From Aureispira anguillae (GTDB lineage Bacteria; Bacteroidota; Bacteroidia; Chitinophagales; Saprospiraceae): DNA of 64,000 nucleotides. The notes under the pieces are model-generated. The model ran no database searches and was not told the DNA's origin. It worked only from the letters and a program-made list of their open reading frames with translations. Positions 7,642 to 15,659 of this stretch are shown in pieces. Location of the stretch: NCBI RefSeq assembly GCF_026000115.1, contig NZ_AP026867.1:3715716-3779715 (forward strand). The letters run 5' to 3'. The first letter of the stretch is position 1. Each line of letters opens with the position of its first letter. A program made the position numbers and the translations under genes.

Positions 7642-8713
7642 TCACAGTGGCATTTCCTTATTCGGCAAAACCAATACTTGCCCCTTTAGTGTTATCTTTA
7701 GATCATGCTGAGCAACTACAGCATCCCAATTGGAATAAGAACTAGGTGGTTCGTAAGCATATATTTTTTTATTATAAAGCCCTTTAATTCCCGTCATTTT
7801 CCACATAGAATCCGTAGCGGCAGCTTTCACCCCATCGTCTGTTGCTCTAGAATTGATGTAAAAATCATTTCCAGGCCAAGAAACATGATCCCAAGCCACT
7901 ACACTAAATAGCATACAGTTTGAAAAATCATCTCCCTCTTCTTCCAACAAAACGGGTTTGGACAACTGCGCTTTTCCTTGATTTCCCTGCAACAATGGGC
8001 GCACCAACAAGGAAACACCATTAATATCCAAACGCTTATTGCTACATTCCTTATAAGGATCGTAATAAATAGCTTTGATTAAGGGAAAATAAGTGGCGTA
8101 TTTCTTTAATAAATCGATTAAAACCTGCTCTAATACGGCTCCCAATTCTCCTTGAAAAATACCTGCAAACATTCCACACCCCAAGCCAGGAATCGTTATT
8201 AAAGCCTGCTTTTTTAATTGCTCTGCCTGCTTATTGGCATAGATTAGCAACGGCAATAGACGCCGTTCATACAATTGGTAAAATTGCTTGTAATTTATTT
8301 TTCCTGCTCGAACAACAGCCTCCCAATCCGCAGGTGGATAATGCCTATCATTTCTCAATAAAGCTCCAGGTGTAAATAACAAAACAGCATCAAAGGGTTC
8401 TTGATAAACCTGAGGTTGTTGATGTTGTCCATTATCAAAAATAGAAACACTTACAGTCTCCTAGAATCGAAAGTTCCATTAAATTCCAATCGCTACCATC
8501 TCCCTTTACTGCACTTTCAGCAAAAATTTGCGGTTGTTTGGTTTGCATCAATAACTCCAGTAGATCCTCTGTTTCTAAGGTCTGAATATTTTTATTTTTC
8601 AGCGCTTTGTACAAATAAAAACCTGTGCGCTGACTCTTGTTTTTTAGGTTTCTTAAATAAGTCGCTGTTCTTTCAAAAGTAACTTTAGGTACTAAGACTT
8701 GGTACTTTTTCAT
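7642..8713 (-). pseudogene. Macro-domain-like protein, frameshifted
   Basis: Two minus-strand reading frames join into one protein. The first (8713 to about 8456) reads ...DWNLMELSILGD and then runs into CKCFYF and a stop at 8435. Removing one base near 8455 changes the frame and gives ...LGD-VSVSIFDNGQHQQPQ..., which continues without a stop through LLFTPGALLRNDRHYPPADW to 7642. The restored protein is about 355 residues. Its second part has FTPGALLRND, a glycine loop IPGLGCGMFAG and a late SRATDDGVKAAATDSM, a pattern reminiscent of macro (ADP-ribose-binding) domains; this assignment is tentative. The break could be a real mutation, a sequencing error or, less likely, programmed frameshifting. 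The downstream part alone has an ATG at 8382. The convergent neighbour at 6047 ends only 8 bases away. Confidence 0.65.
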
Positions 8714-8834
8714 GCTATTTATTTGGAGTTAATTAAGATATACAAGGTACATTTTTTGTATAAACTTTTAAGGCTTTTTTGTACTTTTACAAAAAAGAGC
8801 AGAACACAGCCTTCAAAAATAAGAACAATTACGC

Positions 8835-9626
8835 ATGCAAATTCCATTTTATAAATATCAAGGAACAGGAAACGATTTTATTTTGATCGATAACCGAGAT
8901 TTAATCCTTCCGAACCTCTCTCAAGCCATTATTGAACAATGGTGCAATCGCAAATTTGGCATTGGTGCAGATGGCTTAATGCTTTTGCAAAAAAAAGAAG
9001 GGTTTGATTTTGAAATGGTTTATTATAATTCGGATGGCAACTTGGGAAGTATGTGTGGTAATGGAGGGCGTTGCATTACGGCTTTTGCCCATTTTCTAGG
9101 TGTTCTAACGACACCCAAAGCTTATTTCTACGCTGCTGATGGTCCTCATCATGCGCTACTCAATGGAACAGATTATGTGGAGTTAAAAATGGGTGATGTA
9201 TCTAGCGTTGCTTATAGTCCTAATTCTATTTTTCTAGACACAGGCTCTCCGCATCATATTGAATTTGTCCAACAAATTAACGATATTGACGTATACAATC
9301 AAGGAAGAGCAATTCGATATAATGATCATTATAGAGCAACAGGGACCAATGTTAATTTTGTAGAAGTAACCCAAGAAAATCAACTTACTGTAGCTACTTA
9401 TGAAAGAGGAGTAGAAAACGAAACCCTTTCTTGTGGTACTGGCGTTACTGCTGCTGCCCTAGCTTATCATCTAGAATTTTCCCTAAACAGCCCCACCCAC
9501 CCCATTAATATCCAAACAAAAGGGGGACAGCTAACTGTTCGTTTTCAATACAAAGATCAGCAATTTTATGACATTTGGCTTTGTGGTCCTGCCATCCAAG
9601 TTTTTAAAGGGCATATTAAATTATAA
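8835..9626 (+). CDS. dapF: Diaminopimelate epimerase
   Basis: A 263-residue protein of normal family length that interconverts LL- and meso-diaminopimelate, a cytosolic step of lysine and peptidoglycan precursor synthesis. It uses two cysteines as acid and base without a cofactor. Both are visible: Cys74 in SMCGNGGRC and Cys200 in ETLSCGTGVTAAA. The N-terminal substrate loop GTGNDFILIDN and the NSDGNLGSMCGNG block are also intact. It starts at ATG in ACGCATGCAAATTCC. The region upstream, shared with the divergent frameshifted gene, is AT-rich with TTTTTTG/TACTTTTA elements that may hold promoters for both directions. Together with murF at 29273 it implies a meso-DAP type cell wall. Confidence 0.96.
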   Translation: MQIPFYKYQGTGNDFILIDNRDLILPNLSQAIIEQWCNRKFGIGADGLMLLQKKEGFDFEMVYYNSDGNLGSMCGNGGRCITAFAHFLGVLTTPKAYFYAADGPHHALLNGTDYVELKMGDVSSVAYSPNSIFLDTGSPHHIEFVQQINDIDVYNQGRAIRYNDHYRATGTNVNFVEVTQENQLTVATYERGVENETLSCGTGVTAAALAYHLEFSLNSPTHPINIQTKGGQLTVRFQYKDQQFYDIWLCGPAIQVFKGHIKL

Positions 9627-9792
9627 TTTTTGCAAAAAAACATTACTTTTAGATAAAAATTCTTCCATTATTAAATACTCACAATCATCTCTTTGTATCT
9701 ATTTTGGGCAACATGACTTTTTAAAATTCCAAAACCATTAAGTAACACCTCCCTCTATTTTTCAATTTTCCCTATTTAATCTACTACTACCT

Positions 9793-10419
9793 ATGTCTGC
9801 AATTTTTTTAGAAATACACCCTGAAAATCCCGAAAGCCGAAAGATAAAACAAGCTGTTCAAATCATTAAAGATGGCGGTCTAGTCATCTATCCAACAGAC
9901 ACCTTATATGGTTTGGGTTGCGATATTACCAACAATAAAGCCGTTGAACGTGTTTGTAGAATAAAGGGTATCAAACCCCAAAAAGCTAATTTCTCTTTTA
10001 TTTGTTCCGACTTAAGTAATATTGCTTTTTATACTAAACCTTTTAGCAATAGCATTTACAAGAGCATGCGCAAGAATCTTCCTGGTCCTTTTACTTTTAT
10101 TCTGAAAGCCAGTAACCAAGTTCCCAAGATGCTTAAAAACAATCGAAAAAATGTAGGAATACGAGTTCCCAATAGTCCTATTGTCAGCCAATTATTAGAA
10201 GGATTAGAAAACCCCATTATATCAACCTCTATCAAAAATATAGACGACGACATCACCCCCTATCCGACAGATCCCTACACGATTTATGAAGAGTACAAAC
10301 ATTTAGTAGATTTGGTGATTGACGGTGGTTTTGGAGGCAATGTTCCTTCTACTGTAATTGACTGCACCAACAATCAACCAGAAATTATTCGCCTAGGATT
10401 GGGCGATTTACAGTATTAA
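9793..10419 (+). CDS. YrdC/Sua5-domain protein, YciO type (L-threonylcarbamoyladenylate synthase family)
   Basis: A 208-residue single-domain protein. The nucleotide-binding KxR/SxN family signature is recognisable in GGLVIYPTDTLYGLGCDITN, RIKGIKPQKANFSFICSD, PGPFTFILKAS, NVGIRVPNSPI and ISTSIKN. The opening (IHPENPESRKIKQAVQIIKDGG) and the overall spacing follow E. coli YciO closely, rather than the longer Sua5. Family members bind ATP and threonine and TsaC makes threonylcarbamoyl-AMP for tRNA t6A37. Whether YciO-type proteins do this as their main job is unsettled, so I give no symbol. It is followed after 8 bases by the DUF423 gene, suggesting one transcript. The 166 bases between dapF and this gene are AT-rich and carry nothing I recognise. 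Confidence 0.9.
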   Translation: MSAIFLEIHPENPESRKIKQAVQIIKDGGLVIYPTDTLYGLGCDITNNKAVERVCRIKGIKPQKANFSFICSDLSNIAFYTKPFSNSIYKSMRKNLPGPFTFILKASNQVPKMLKNNRKNVGIRVPNSPIVSQLLEGLENPIISTSIKNIDDDITPYPTDPYTIYEEYKHLVDLVIDGGFGGNVPSTVIDCTNNQPEIIRLGLGDLQY

Positions 10420-10427
10420 TTTACATT

Positions 10428-10838
10428 ATGCAAAAAAAGCTTTTAATTACAACAGGAATATTAGGCTGTCTAGCCGTCATTTTGGGTGCATTTGGTGCCC
10501 ATGCCCTTGCCGAAAAATTAAGCAGTAGTCAACTAAATACTTATCAAACTGGTATCCAATATCATTATTATCATACCCTAGCACTACTAGGAGTTTTAGC
10601 AATTCGCAATCAATATACAACAGCAACTTGGTTGTATCGAGCTGCTTTTTGTTTTATTGTTGGGATTCTCTTTTTTTCAGGTTCTATTTATCTATTAGCT
10701 TGTCAAGAATTATTATCTTTGCAAAAATGGGTCAAAATCATTGGTCCCATAACCCCCATTGGTGGCTTATTTTTTATTCTAGGATGGTTGATGCTTATTA
10801 TTCAGGCAATTCAATTTCCTAATACAGAACAAAAATAA
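10428..10838 (+). CDS. DUF423 family small membrane protein
   Basis: A 136-residue inner-membrane protein with four predicted transmembrane segments. It has the DUF423 hallmarks: an N-terminal GCLAVILGAFGAHAL, the YQTGIQYHYYHTLALL motif after the first segment, FFSGSIYLL in the third, and IGPITPIGGLFFILGWLML in the last. Members are widespread in bacteria (E. coli YgdD is one) and their function is not known. It starts 8 bases after the YciO-type gene and is probably translated from the same mRNA. Confidence 0.93.
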   Translation: MQKKLLITTGILGCLAVILGAFGAHALAEKLSSSQLNTYQTGIQYHYYHTLALLGVLAIRNQYTTATWLYRAAFCFIVGILFFSGSIYLLACQELLSLQKWVKIIGPITPIGGLFFILGWLMLIIQAIQFPNTEQK

Positions 10839-11178
10839 TGTCATCTCTTATTTGGCTTTATTACGAATGGGTAAGTTCATGTAACCATGGATGTATATAG
10901 TGGAAGCATTTTTCTCTATGGAGGTTTAAGGTACTTTTGACCTGTTTTTCTATATCCCCATTTTTTGATAAGGTTTATTGCAAATCAATTTTGTACCGAT
11001 TAATTTTTTCTACTTGGAAACAAAACGAATTGTAGTCCTAAAAACTACTACCCCCTACTCTTTTTATAATCAACCAATTAGGGCTCCTTTAAACATATAC
11101 CAGTAACAGCATATAATATAGATACTATCCTAAATAGTATTATTCCCCTATAATAAATGATCAAAATAGTTAAAGACT
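10839..11178. other. Intergenic region without recognised gene
   Basis: 340 bases of AT-rich DNA before the carboxypeptidase gene. A TACTTTTG at 10932-10939 fits the -7 consensus on the plus strand but lies 240 bases upstream of the next start and lacks an evident -33 box. Short frames here show no protein-like composition. No RNA gene was recognised. Confidence 0.4.
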
Positions 11179-12711
11179 ATGTCTCTACTAAAAGAACAGT
11201 ACAATCAATATGTTAGCCATTTACAAAAAATACAAGATATAAATAGTACGCTTGCCCTCTTACATTGGGATAATGAAGTACATGCATCCGCAAAAGGCGC
11301 TCAACTACGTGGGCAACAAATAGCCACCTTATCCGCCACTGTTCACGAGTGGGCCATCAATGAAGAATTAGGAGACTTGTTAAAAACACTTTATGACAAC
11401 CGTCATGAATTATCAGAAAATGAAGCCAAAAACGTTGAACTCAGTTTAGTCCTATATAATACTGAAAGAAAACTTCCGACGGAATTTGTCATGGCTTTTT
11501 CCAAGGCAAAAACCAATGCCTTCCATGCATGGATAAAAGCACGCAAAGCAAAAGATTATGCGCTGTTCAAACCCGAATTGCAGGTAATTGTTGATTTGCT
11601 CAAGCAAAAAGCTGAATTTATTGGTTATCAAGATCATCCCTACAATGCCTTAATCAATGAATTCGAAAAAGGGGCTACGGTCGCTCAATTAGATGTTTTA
11701 TTTGGCGATGTTCGGAAACAATTGGTTGCTTTTGCTAAAGAAATTAGGGAAAAAGGAACTCCTAGCAAAAAAAATTTTTTGCATCGTCATTATGACAAGA
11801 AAAAACAATGGGATTTTGGCTTAGAATTACTAAAACAGATGGGCTATGATTTTGAAGCAGGTCGTCAAGATATCTCTGAACATCCATTTACAACGGCATT
11901 CTCTGCCAACGATGTCCGCATAACAACCAGTATAAAAGAGGATAATCCAATTGAAATGATTGGAGGCTGCCTTCATGAAGGAGGGCATGCCTTGTACGAA
12001 ATGGGGCTACAGCTAAAGTATTATGGCCTTCCTTTGGGCATGCCTACCTCTATAGGTATTCACGAGTCTCAATCTCGCTTGTGGGAAAACCAAGTGGGGA
12101 TGAGTTGGTTCTATTGGCAAGCCAACTTTTCTCGAATGCAAGATTTTTTCCCTACGGCATTGGGAGATATTACATTAAAACAATTCTACAAGGCCATTAA
12201 TCAAATAGAACCCAATTATCTAAGAACCATTGCTGATGAAATCCACTACCACTTGCATATCCTAATTCGCTACGAAATAGAAAAGGGCTTATTAGATGGC
12301 AGTTATGATGTAGAAACACTGGAAGAAGTTTGGAATCAGAAATACAAAGAATTTTTGGACTTAGATGTCCCTCATGCTACTTATGGAATCTTACAAGATG
12401 TGCATTGGGCTGAGGGGCTGTTTGGCTATTTCCCAACTTATTCTTTAGGGAGTTTTTATGCTGCTCAATTCTATGCGAAGGCAAAAAAAGATATGCCTGA
12501 ATTGGAGCAAGAAATTGCCAAAGGCAATATGCAATCGCTCTTAGATTGGTTGCGCCATCACATCCATCAGCATGGGCAAAAATATACATCAGAGGAGCTT
12601 TGCCATCGAATTACTGGTGAGGGGCTTAACCTCAAGTATTTTATGGATTATGCTCGGCAAAAATATGCTGAAATTTATGATTTAAAGGCAGAATTTTTTA
12701 ACCAAGTTTAA
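11179..12711 (+). CDS. Carboxypeptidase, M32 family (thermostable carboxypeptidase 1 type)
   Basis: A 510-residue, all-helical metallopeptidase of the usual family length. It removes C-terminal amino acids with broad specificity, using one divalent metal bound by an HExxH motif, here HEGGH at residues 266-270 in GGCLHEGGHALYEMGL. Other family blocks are intact: the opening LHWDNEV, the metal-proximal GIHESQSRLWENQVG, the EIHYHLHILIRYEIEKGLL helix, and the DVHWAEGLFGYFPTYSLGSFYAAQ block containing the substrate-binding region. No signal peptide, so cytosolic; the likely role is peptide turnover. It stands alone: an AT-rich region lies upstream and a short repeat end (element A) lies between it and sbcD. 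Confidence 0.96.
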   Translation: MSLLKEQYNQYVSHLQKIQDINSTLALLHWDNEVHASAKGAQLRGQQIATLSATVHEWAINEELGDLLKTLYDNRHELSENEAKNVELSLVLYNTERKLPTEFVMAFSKAKTNAFHAWIKARKAKDYALFKPELQVIVDLLKQKAEFIGYQDHPYNALINEFEKGATVAQLDVLFGDVRKQLVAFAKEIREKGTPSKKNFLHRHYDKKKQWDFGLELLKQMGYDFEAGRQDISEHPFTTAFSANDVRITTSIKEDNPIEMIGGCLHEGGHALYEMGLQLKYYGLPLGMPTSIGIHESQSRLWENQVGMSWFYWQANFSRMQDFFPTALGDITLKQFYKAINQIEPNYLRTIADEIHYHLHILIRYEIEKGLLDGSYDVETLEEVWNQKYKEFLDLDVPHATYGILQDVHWAEGLFGYFPTYSLGSFYAAQFYAKAKKDMPELEQEIAKGNMQSLLDWLRHHIHQHGQKYTSEELCHRITGEGLNLKYFMDYARQKYAEIYDLKAEFFNQV

Positions 12712-12717
12712 TCTTAG

Positions 12718-12760
12718 TAATACTCCGTTGATTACCTGCGGTCTTAGGAAATCAAAGAAC
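12718..12760. repeat. Element A end fragment (TAATACTCCGTTGATT)
   Basis: TAATACTCCGTTGATT begins just after the carboxypeptidase stop codon and matches the left end of the dispersed inverted-repeat element seen complete at 14071-14234 and 27882-28096. ACCTGCGGTC and ATCAAAGAAC in the following bases resemble internal or terminal modules of other intergenic repeats in this window. Only one end is present, so it is a fragment. Confidence 0.55.
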
Positions 12761-12780
12761 AAAAGAATAAGAGCTAGATT

Positions 12781-14004
12781 ATGAAAATACTACATACAGC
12801 AGATTGGCATTTGGGACAAAAGTTTTTTCATCGCAATCGAGAACAAGAACACAAAGCTGCCTTAGATTGGTTGGTGCAGTACATTCAAGAAGAACAAATC
12901 GAACTATTGGTAGTCGCTGGAGATATTTTTGATGCAGATAATCCGCCTAATTATGCAAGAAAACTTTATTTTAACTTCCTAAAAAAGCTCGTTCCTACTT
13001 GTTGTGAAGATATTGTCATTGTAGCAGGCAATCATGACTCTGCCAATATGTTAGATGCCTCCAAAGAGTTGTTCAAGTTGCTTAATGTTCATGTTATTGG
13101 CCATATTGCAGAAGATAGGAATCGTCAAATCATTGAGATTAAAGGAAACGATGATCATCTAAAAGCAGTTGTTGGTGCCGTACCTTATCTAAGAGATAAG
13201 GACATCCGAAAAAGTATTGCAGGAGAAAGCTCTGAACAACGGGAAGAAAGCCTTAGAATAGGTATTCAACAACATTACAAAGAAATTGAAACCGAACTAA
13301 AAGCTTATCAAACCGCCAATGTTCCTATCATTGTAACAGGGCATTTATATGCCGCAGGAGGTGAACGGCAAGATCGTCCCAATAGTATTCATATTGGTTC
13401 TTTGGGAATTATTGGAGCAGAAAGCTTTTCCGAGGACTTTGATTATGTGGCACTTGGTCACTTACACCGAGTTCAACAAATTGACAAAGAGCGCCCTATT
13501 TGGTATTCAGGGGCTTTAATCCCACTGGATTTTAGTGAACTTAATTATGCTCAAGTTGTTTGTTTAATAGAATTTGAAGAACGGAAAATAGTCCGTCGAA
13601 AATCAATAAAAGTACCACTCAAACGAAAATTGCGTACTTATAAAGGTACATTGGAGGAAATCAAAGAAAAACTAGAAAATCTAGATACAAATGTTATCTT
13701 AGACACTTGGCTCAGAATTATAGTAGAAACCGATCATCATTCGCCCAATTTATCGAGTGATTTGGAAGAGATTATTTCGGATAAACCTGCTGAAATTATG
13801 ATCCTAAAAGAATCTAATTCAAACAATGGCTTATGGAATAACGAACCCAATGAGGGCTTACAAAGTTTACAAGATTTAGAAGAAATTGAAGTATTCAGGA
13901 GATGTGCCCAACAAAAAGGGAACATTCTTGATGAGCAAATGGAGGACTTAGAAAGTAGTTTTAAAGAATTATTGGGTTGGATGCAAGAACGGGACTTAGA
14001 ATAG
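12781..14004 (+). CDS. sbcD: DNA double-strand break repair exonuclease, SbcD/Mre11-type subunit
   Basis: A 407-residue calcineurin-like phosphoesterase. The five metal-binding blocks of the family are all present: TADWHLG (Asp8, His10), AGDIFDADNP, AGNHDS, VTGHLYAAGG and ALGHLHRVQ. The C-terminal 120 residues form the SbcD capping/dimerisation region and end in an acidic helical tail (EQMEDLESSFKELLGWM). With the ATPase SbcC, SbcD cuts hairpins and blocked DNA ends as an Mn2+-dependent nuclease. No sbcC follows: the next gene is a YkvA-like membrane-associated protein after a repeat-rich spacer. The partner must be encoded elsewhere. The gene starts at ATG within GATTATGAAAATACTACATAC. Confidence 0.93.
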   Translation: MKILHTADWHLGQKFFHRNREQEHKAALDWLVQYIQEEQIELLVVAGDIFDADNPPNYARKLYFNFLKKLVPTCCEDIVIVAGNHDSANMLDASKELFKLLNVHVIGHIAEDRNRQIIEIKGNDDHLKAVVGAVPYLRDKDIRKSIAGESSEQREESLRIGIQQHYKEIETELKAYQTANVPIIVTGHLYAAGGERQDRPNSIHIGSLGIIGAESFSEDFDYVALGHLHRVQQIDKERPIWYSGALIPLDFSELNYAQVVCLIEFEERKIVRRKSIKVPLKRKLRTYKGTLEEIKEKLENLDTNVILDTWLRIIVETDHHSPNLSSDLEEIISDKPAEIMILKESNSNNGLWNNEPNEGLQSLQDLEEIEVFRRCAQQKGNILDEQMEDLESSFKELLGWMQERDLE

Positions 14005-14070
14005 GGAACTTGTCCTTTGCCTTTTAGGTTTATGTAATATACAACCCCTTGTTCCCTATATATGAATAAT

Positions 14071-14234
14071 CAACGGAGTAATGATAAATTAATACTCCAT
14101 TGATTTTTTAGTTTTTTAGTAAAAAACATAAAAAAACATCTTGCACTACATTGATTATCAGTTTTTTAGCACTTGCAACACACACAACACTGATAATCAA
14201 TATAGTACGATTTTTCAACGGAGTAATGATAAAT
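14071..14234. repeat. Element A copy with flanking 19-bp direct repeats
   Basis: CAACGGAGTAATGATAAAT occurs at 14071-14089 and again at 14216-14234. Between them lies TAATACTCCATTGATT (left end), an A/T-rich stretch, AACATCTTG, and a hairpin ATTGATTATCAG (14150-14161) / CTGATAATCAAT (14190-14201), followed by TACGATTTTTCAACGGAGTA. The ends ACTCCrTTGA and TCAACGGAGT are inverted repeats. The same order of parts recurs on the other strand at 27882-28096, so this is a dispersed miniature element and not a chance palindrome. It contains no coding potential. It supplies the region just before the next gene's start. Confidence 0.7.
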
Positions 14235-14777
14235 ATGAGAAAGAAGTTATTTGCTAAAGCAAAAGAAGTAGAAAAAGAACCACTTGATTCTCAAAAAAAA
14301 TCAAGCAAAAAGAATCAGGAAGAAATGCTAGAAAAGGATGGGCGCAAAGTATCTGAAAGCTTGTTCTATAAACTTTTTGTAAAAACAGCTTATAGTATAT
14401 TGCACAAACCACTCGCTGTTTTTCGAATCTTAAAAAACTCGTTAGAGCATCTCAAAAAATACGAATCTATTCGTGAATTTGCAGCAGATACCAGAGAAAA
14501 AATCGAATTACTTACTCGTATGATCCGAGCTTATGTAAAAGGAGAATACAAAGGTATTTCGAAAACCAATATTGCATTAAGTCTTGCAGCGATTATATAT
14601 TTTGTCTCTCCTATAGATTTAATTCCCGATTTTTTGGCTGCTGGTTTGTTAGATGATTTGGCGCTATTAACTTGGGTCTACAATAACTTTACGCATGAAA
14701 TCGAAGAATTTTTGCTTTGGGAAGATGAGCATAAAATGATTCGTATTCCCATAGAAACAGGAGAAGAAAATAAATAA
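14235..14777 (+). CDS. YkvA/DUF1232 family protein
   Basis: A protein of about 180 residues ending in the DUF1232 (YkvA) domain: KTNIALSLAAIIYFVSPIDLIPDFLAAGLLDDLALLTWVYNN, with the invariant SPIDLIPD and DD motifs in a membrane-embedded hairpin. The N-terminal 40 residues are very lysine-rich (KKLFAKAKEVEKEP...KKSSKKNQEEM). Upstream in-frame starts exist (TTG at 14151, ATG at 14226). The TTG lies inside the element A hairpin and 14226 inside the repeated CAACGGAGTAATGATAAAT. ATG at 14235 directly follows that repeat, so I prefer it. The GGAG at 14220-14223 belongs to the repeat and would be an accidental ribosome site. Function of the family is unknown. Confidence 0.85.
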   Translation: MRKKLFAKAKEVEKEPLDSQKKSSKKNQEEMLEKDGRKVSESLFYKLFVKTAYSILHKPLAVFRILKNSLEHLKKYESIREFAADTREKIELLTRMIRAYVKGEYKGISKTNIALSLAAIIYFVSPIDLIPDFLAAGLLDDLALLTWVYNNFTHEIEEFLLWEDEHKMIRIPIETGEENK

Positions 14778-14849
14778 AAGGTATCCACTTGAATCTTTAA
14801 AAATTTGTGGTTCTTTGACGCCAATACACTCAAAAACAAACCATTTCTT

Positions 14850-15650
14850 TTGACACGCTATTTTTTTCACATTGCCTATAATGGCACACACTATAGAGGT
14901 TGGCAACGGCAGCCCAATGTCCGCTCGGTTCAAGAAGTATTAGAAACTAAACTCGCTCAAGCCCTCAAATTACCTGCAATAACAATTATTGGTTGCGGTC
15001 GTACGGATGCAGGAGTGCATGCCAGTCAGTTTTTTTTTCATACAGATTTGGCAGTTCCACTAAGAGAGAACTTTGTCTTTGTTATGAACAAAATCTTACC
15101 TCCTAGCATCGCCATTTTTGAAATTATAACGATAGACTCTAATTTACACGCTAGGTTCAGTGCTGTAGAACGGGTTTATGATTATTTTATTCACAACCAA
15201 AAAGACCCATTTACCAATGACATCAGTTCTTTGTATGTCGATTATGAATTGGATCTAAACAAAATGAAAAAAGCCGTCGCTTTGTTGCCCAAATACAAAG
15301 ATTATAAGGCATTTTGCAAGCAACCCGATTTGCACAATACTACTCTTTGTGATGTGCGCTCGGCTAAACTATTTTGCACAAAAGATCATAAAAAAATACG
15401 CTTTCAAATTACAGCCAACCGATTTTTGAGGGGGCAAATTCGTATACTTGTTCAAAAATTGCTAGAGATTGGAACAGACAAATATTCCATTGACGAATTT
15501 GAACAAAATCTAGCCACCCAACAACGCCCCCAGCTCATTCGCCCTGCACATCCACAAGGGCTTTTCCTTTCCAAAATTGTTTATCCTGGTTTAGATTTAG
15601 TCAATCAAGCTAATTTTACATTGCCTGAAGACTATTGGCAAGCACTCTAA
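14850..15650 (+). CDS. truA: tRNA pseudouridine(38-40) synthase
   Basis: TruA converts uridines 38-40 in the anticodon arm of many tRNAs to pseudouridine. Present are the N-terminal RYFFHIAYNGTHYRGWQRQP, the catalytic aspartate in GCGRTDAGVHA (Asp53 by this start), the HARFSAVERVYDYFI block and the C-terminal NRFLRGQIRILVQKLLEIG, RPAHPQGLFL. There is no ATG before the conserved N-terminus. The frame opens after a stop at 14790, and the candidates are TTG at 14805 (adding 15 non-conserved residues) or TTG at 14850, which gives MTRYFFHIAYNG as in most family members. I chose 14850; translation from a TTG would be weak. It follows the YkvA-like gene on the same strand. Confidence 0.92.
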   Translation: MTRYFFHIAYNGTHYRGWQRQPNVRSVQEVLETKLAQALKLPAITIIGCGRTDAGVHASQFFFHTDLAVPLRENFVFVMNKILPPSIAIFEIITIDSNLHARFSAVERVYDYFIHNQKDPFTNDISSLYVDYELDLNKMKKAVALLPKYKDYKAFCKQPDLHNTTLCDVRSAKLFCTKDHKKIRFQITANRFLRGQIRILVQKLLEIGTDKYSIDEFEQNLATQQRPQLIRPAHPQGLFLSKIVYPGLDLVNQANFTLPEDYWQAL

Positions 15651-15659
15651 GACTCCCAT

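Noticed and set aside
8401-8682. Open frame of 93 codons on the plus strand opposite the frameshifted gene
   Set aside because: It is the shadow of the minus-strand macro-like gene, whose two halves show real protein patterns.
14151-14234. N-terminal extension of the YkvA-like protein from TTG at 14151
   Set aside because: That stretch is element A sequence, repeated elsewhere without coding, and its translation is not conserved-looking.
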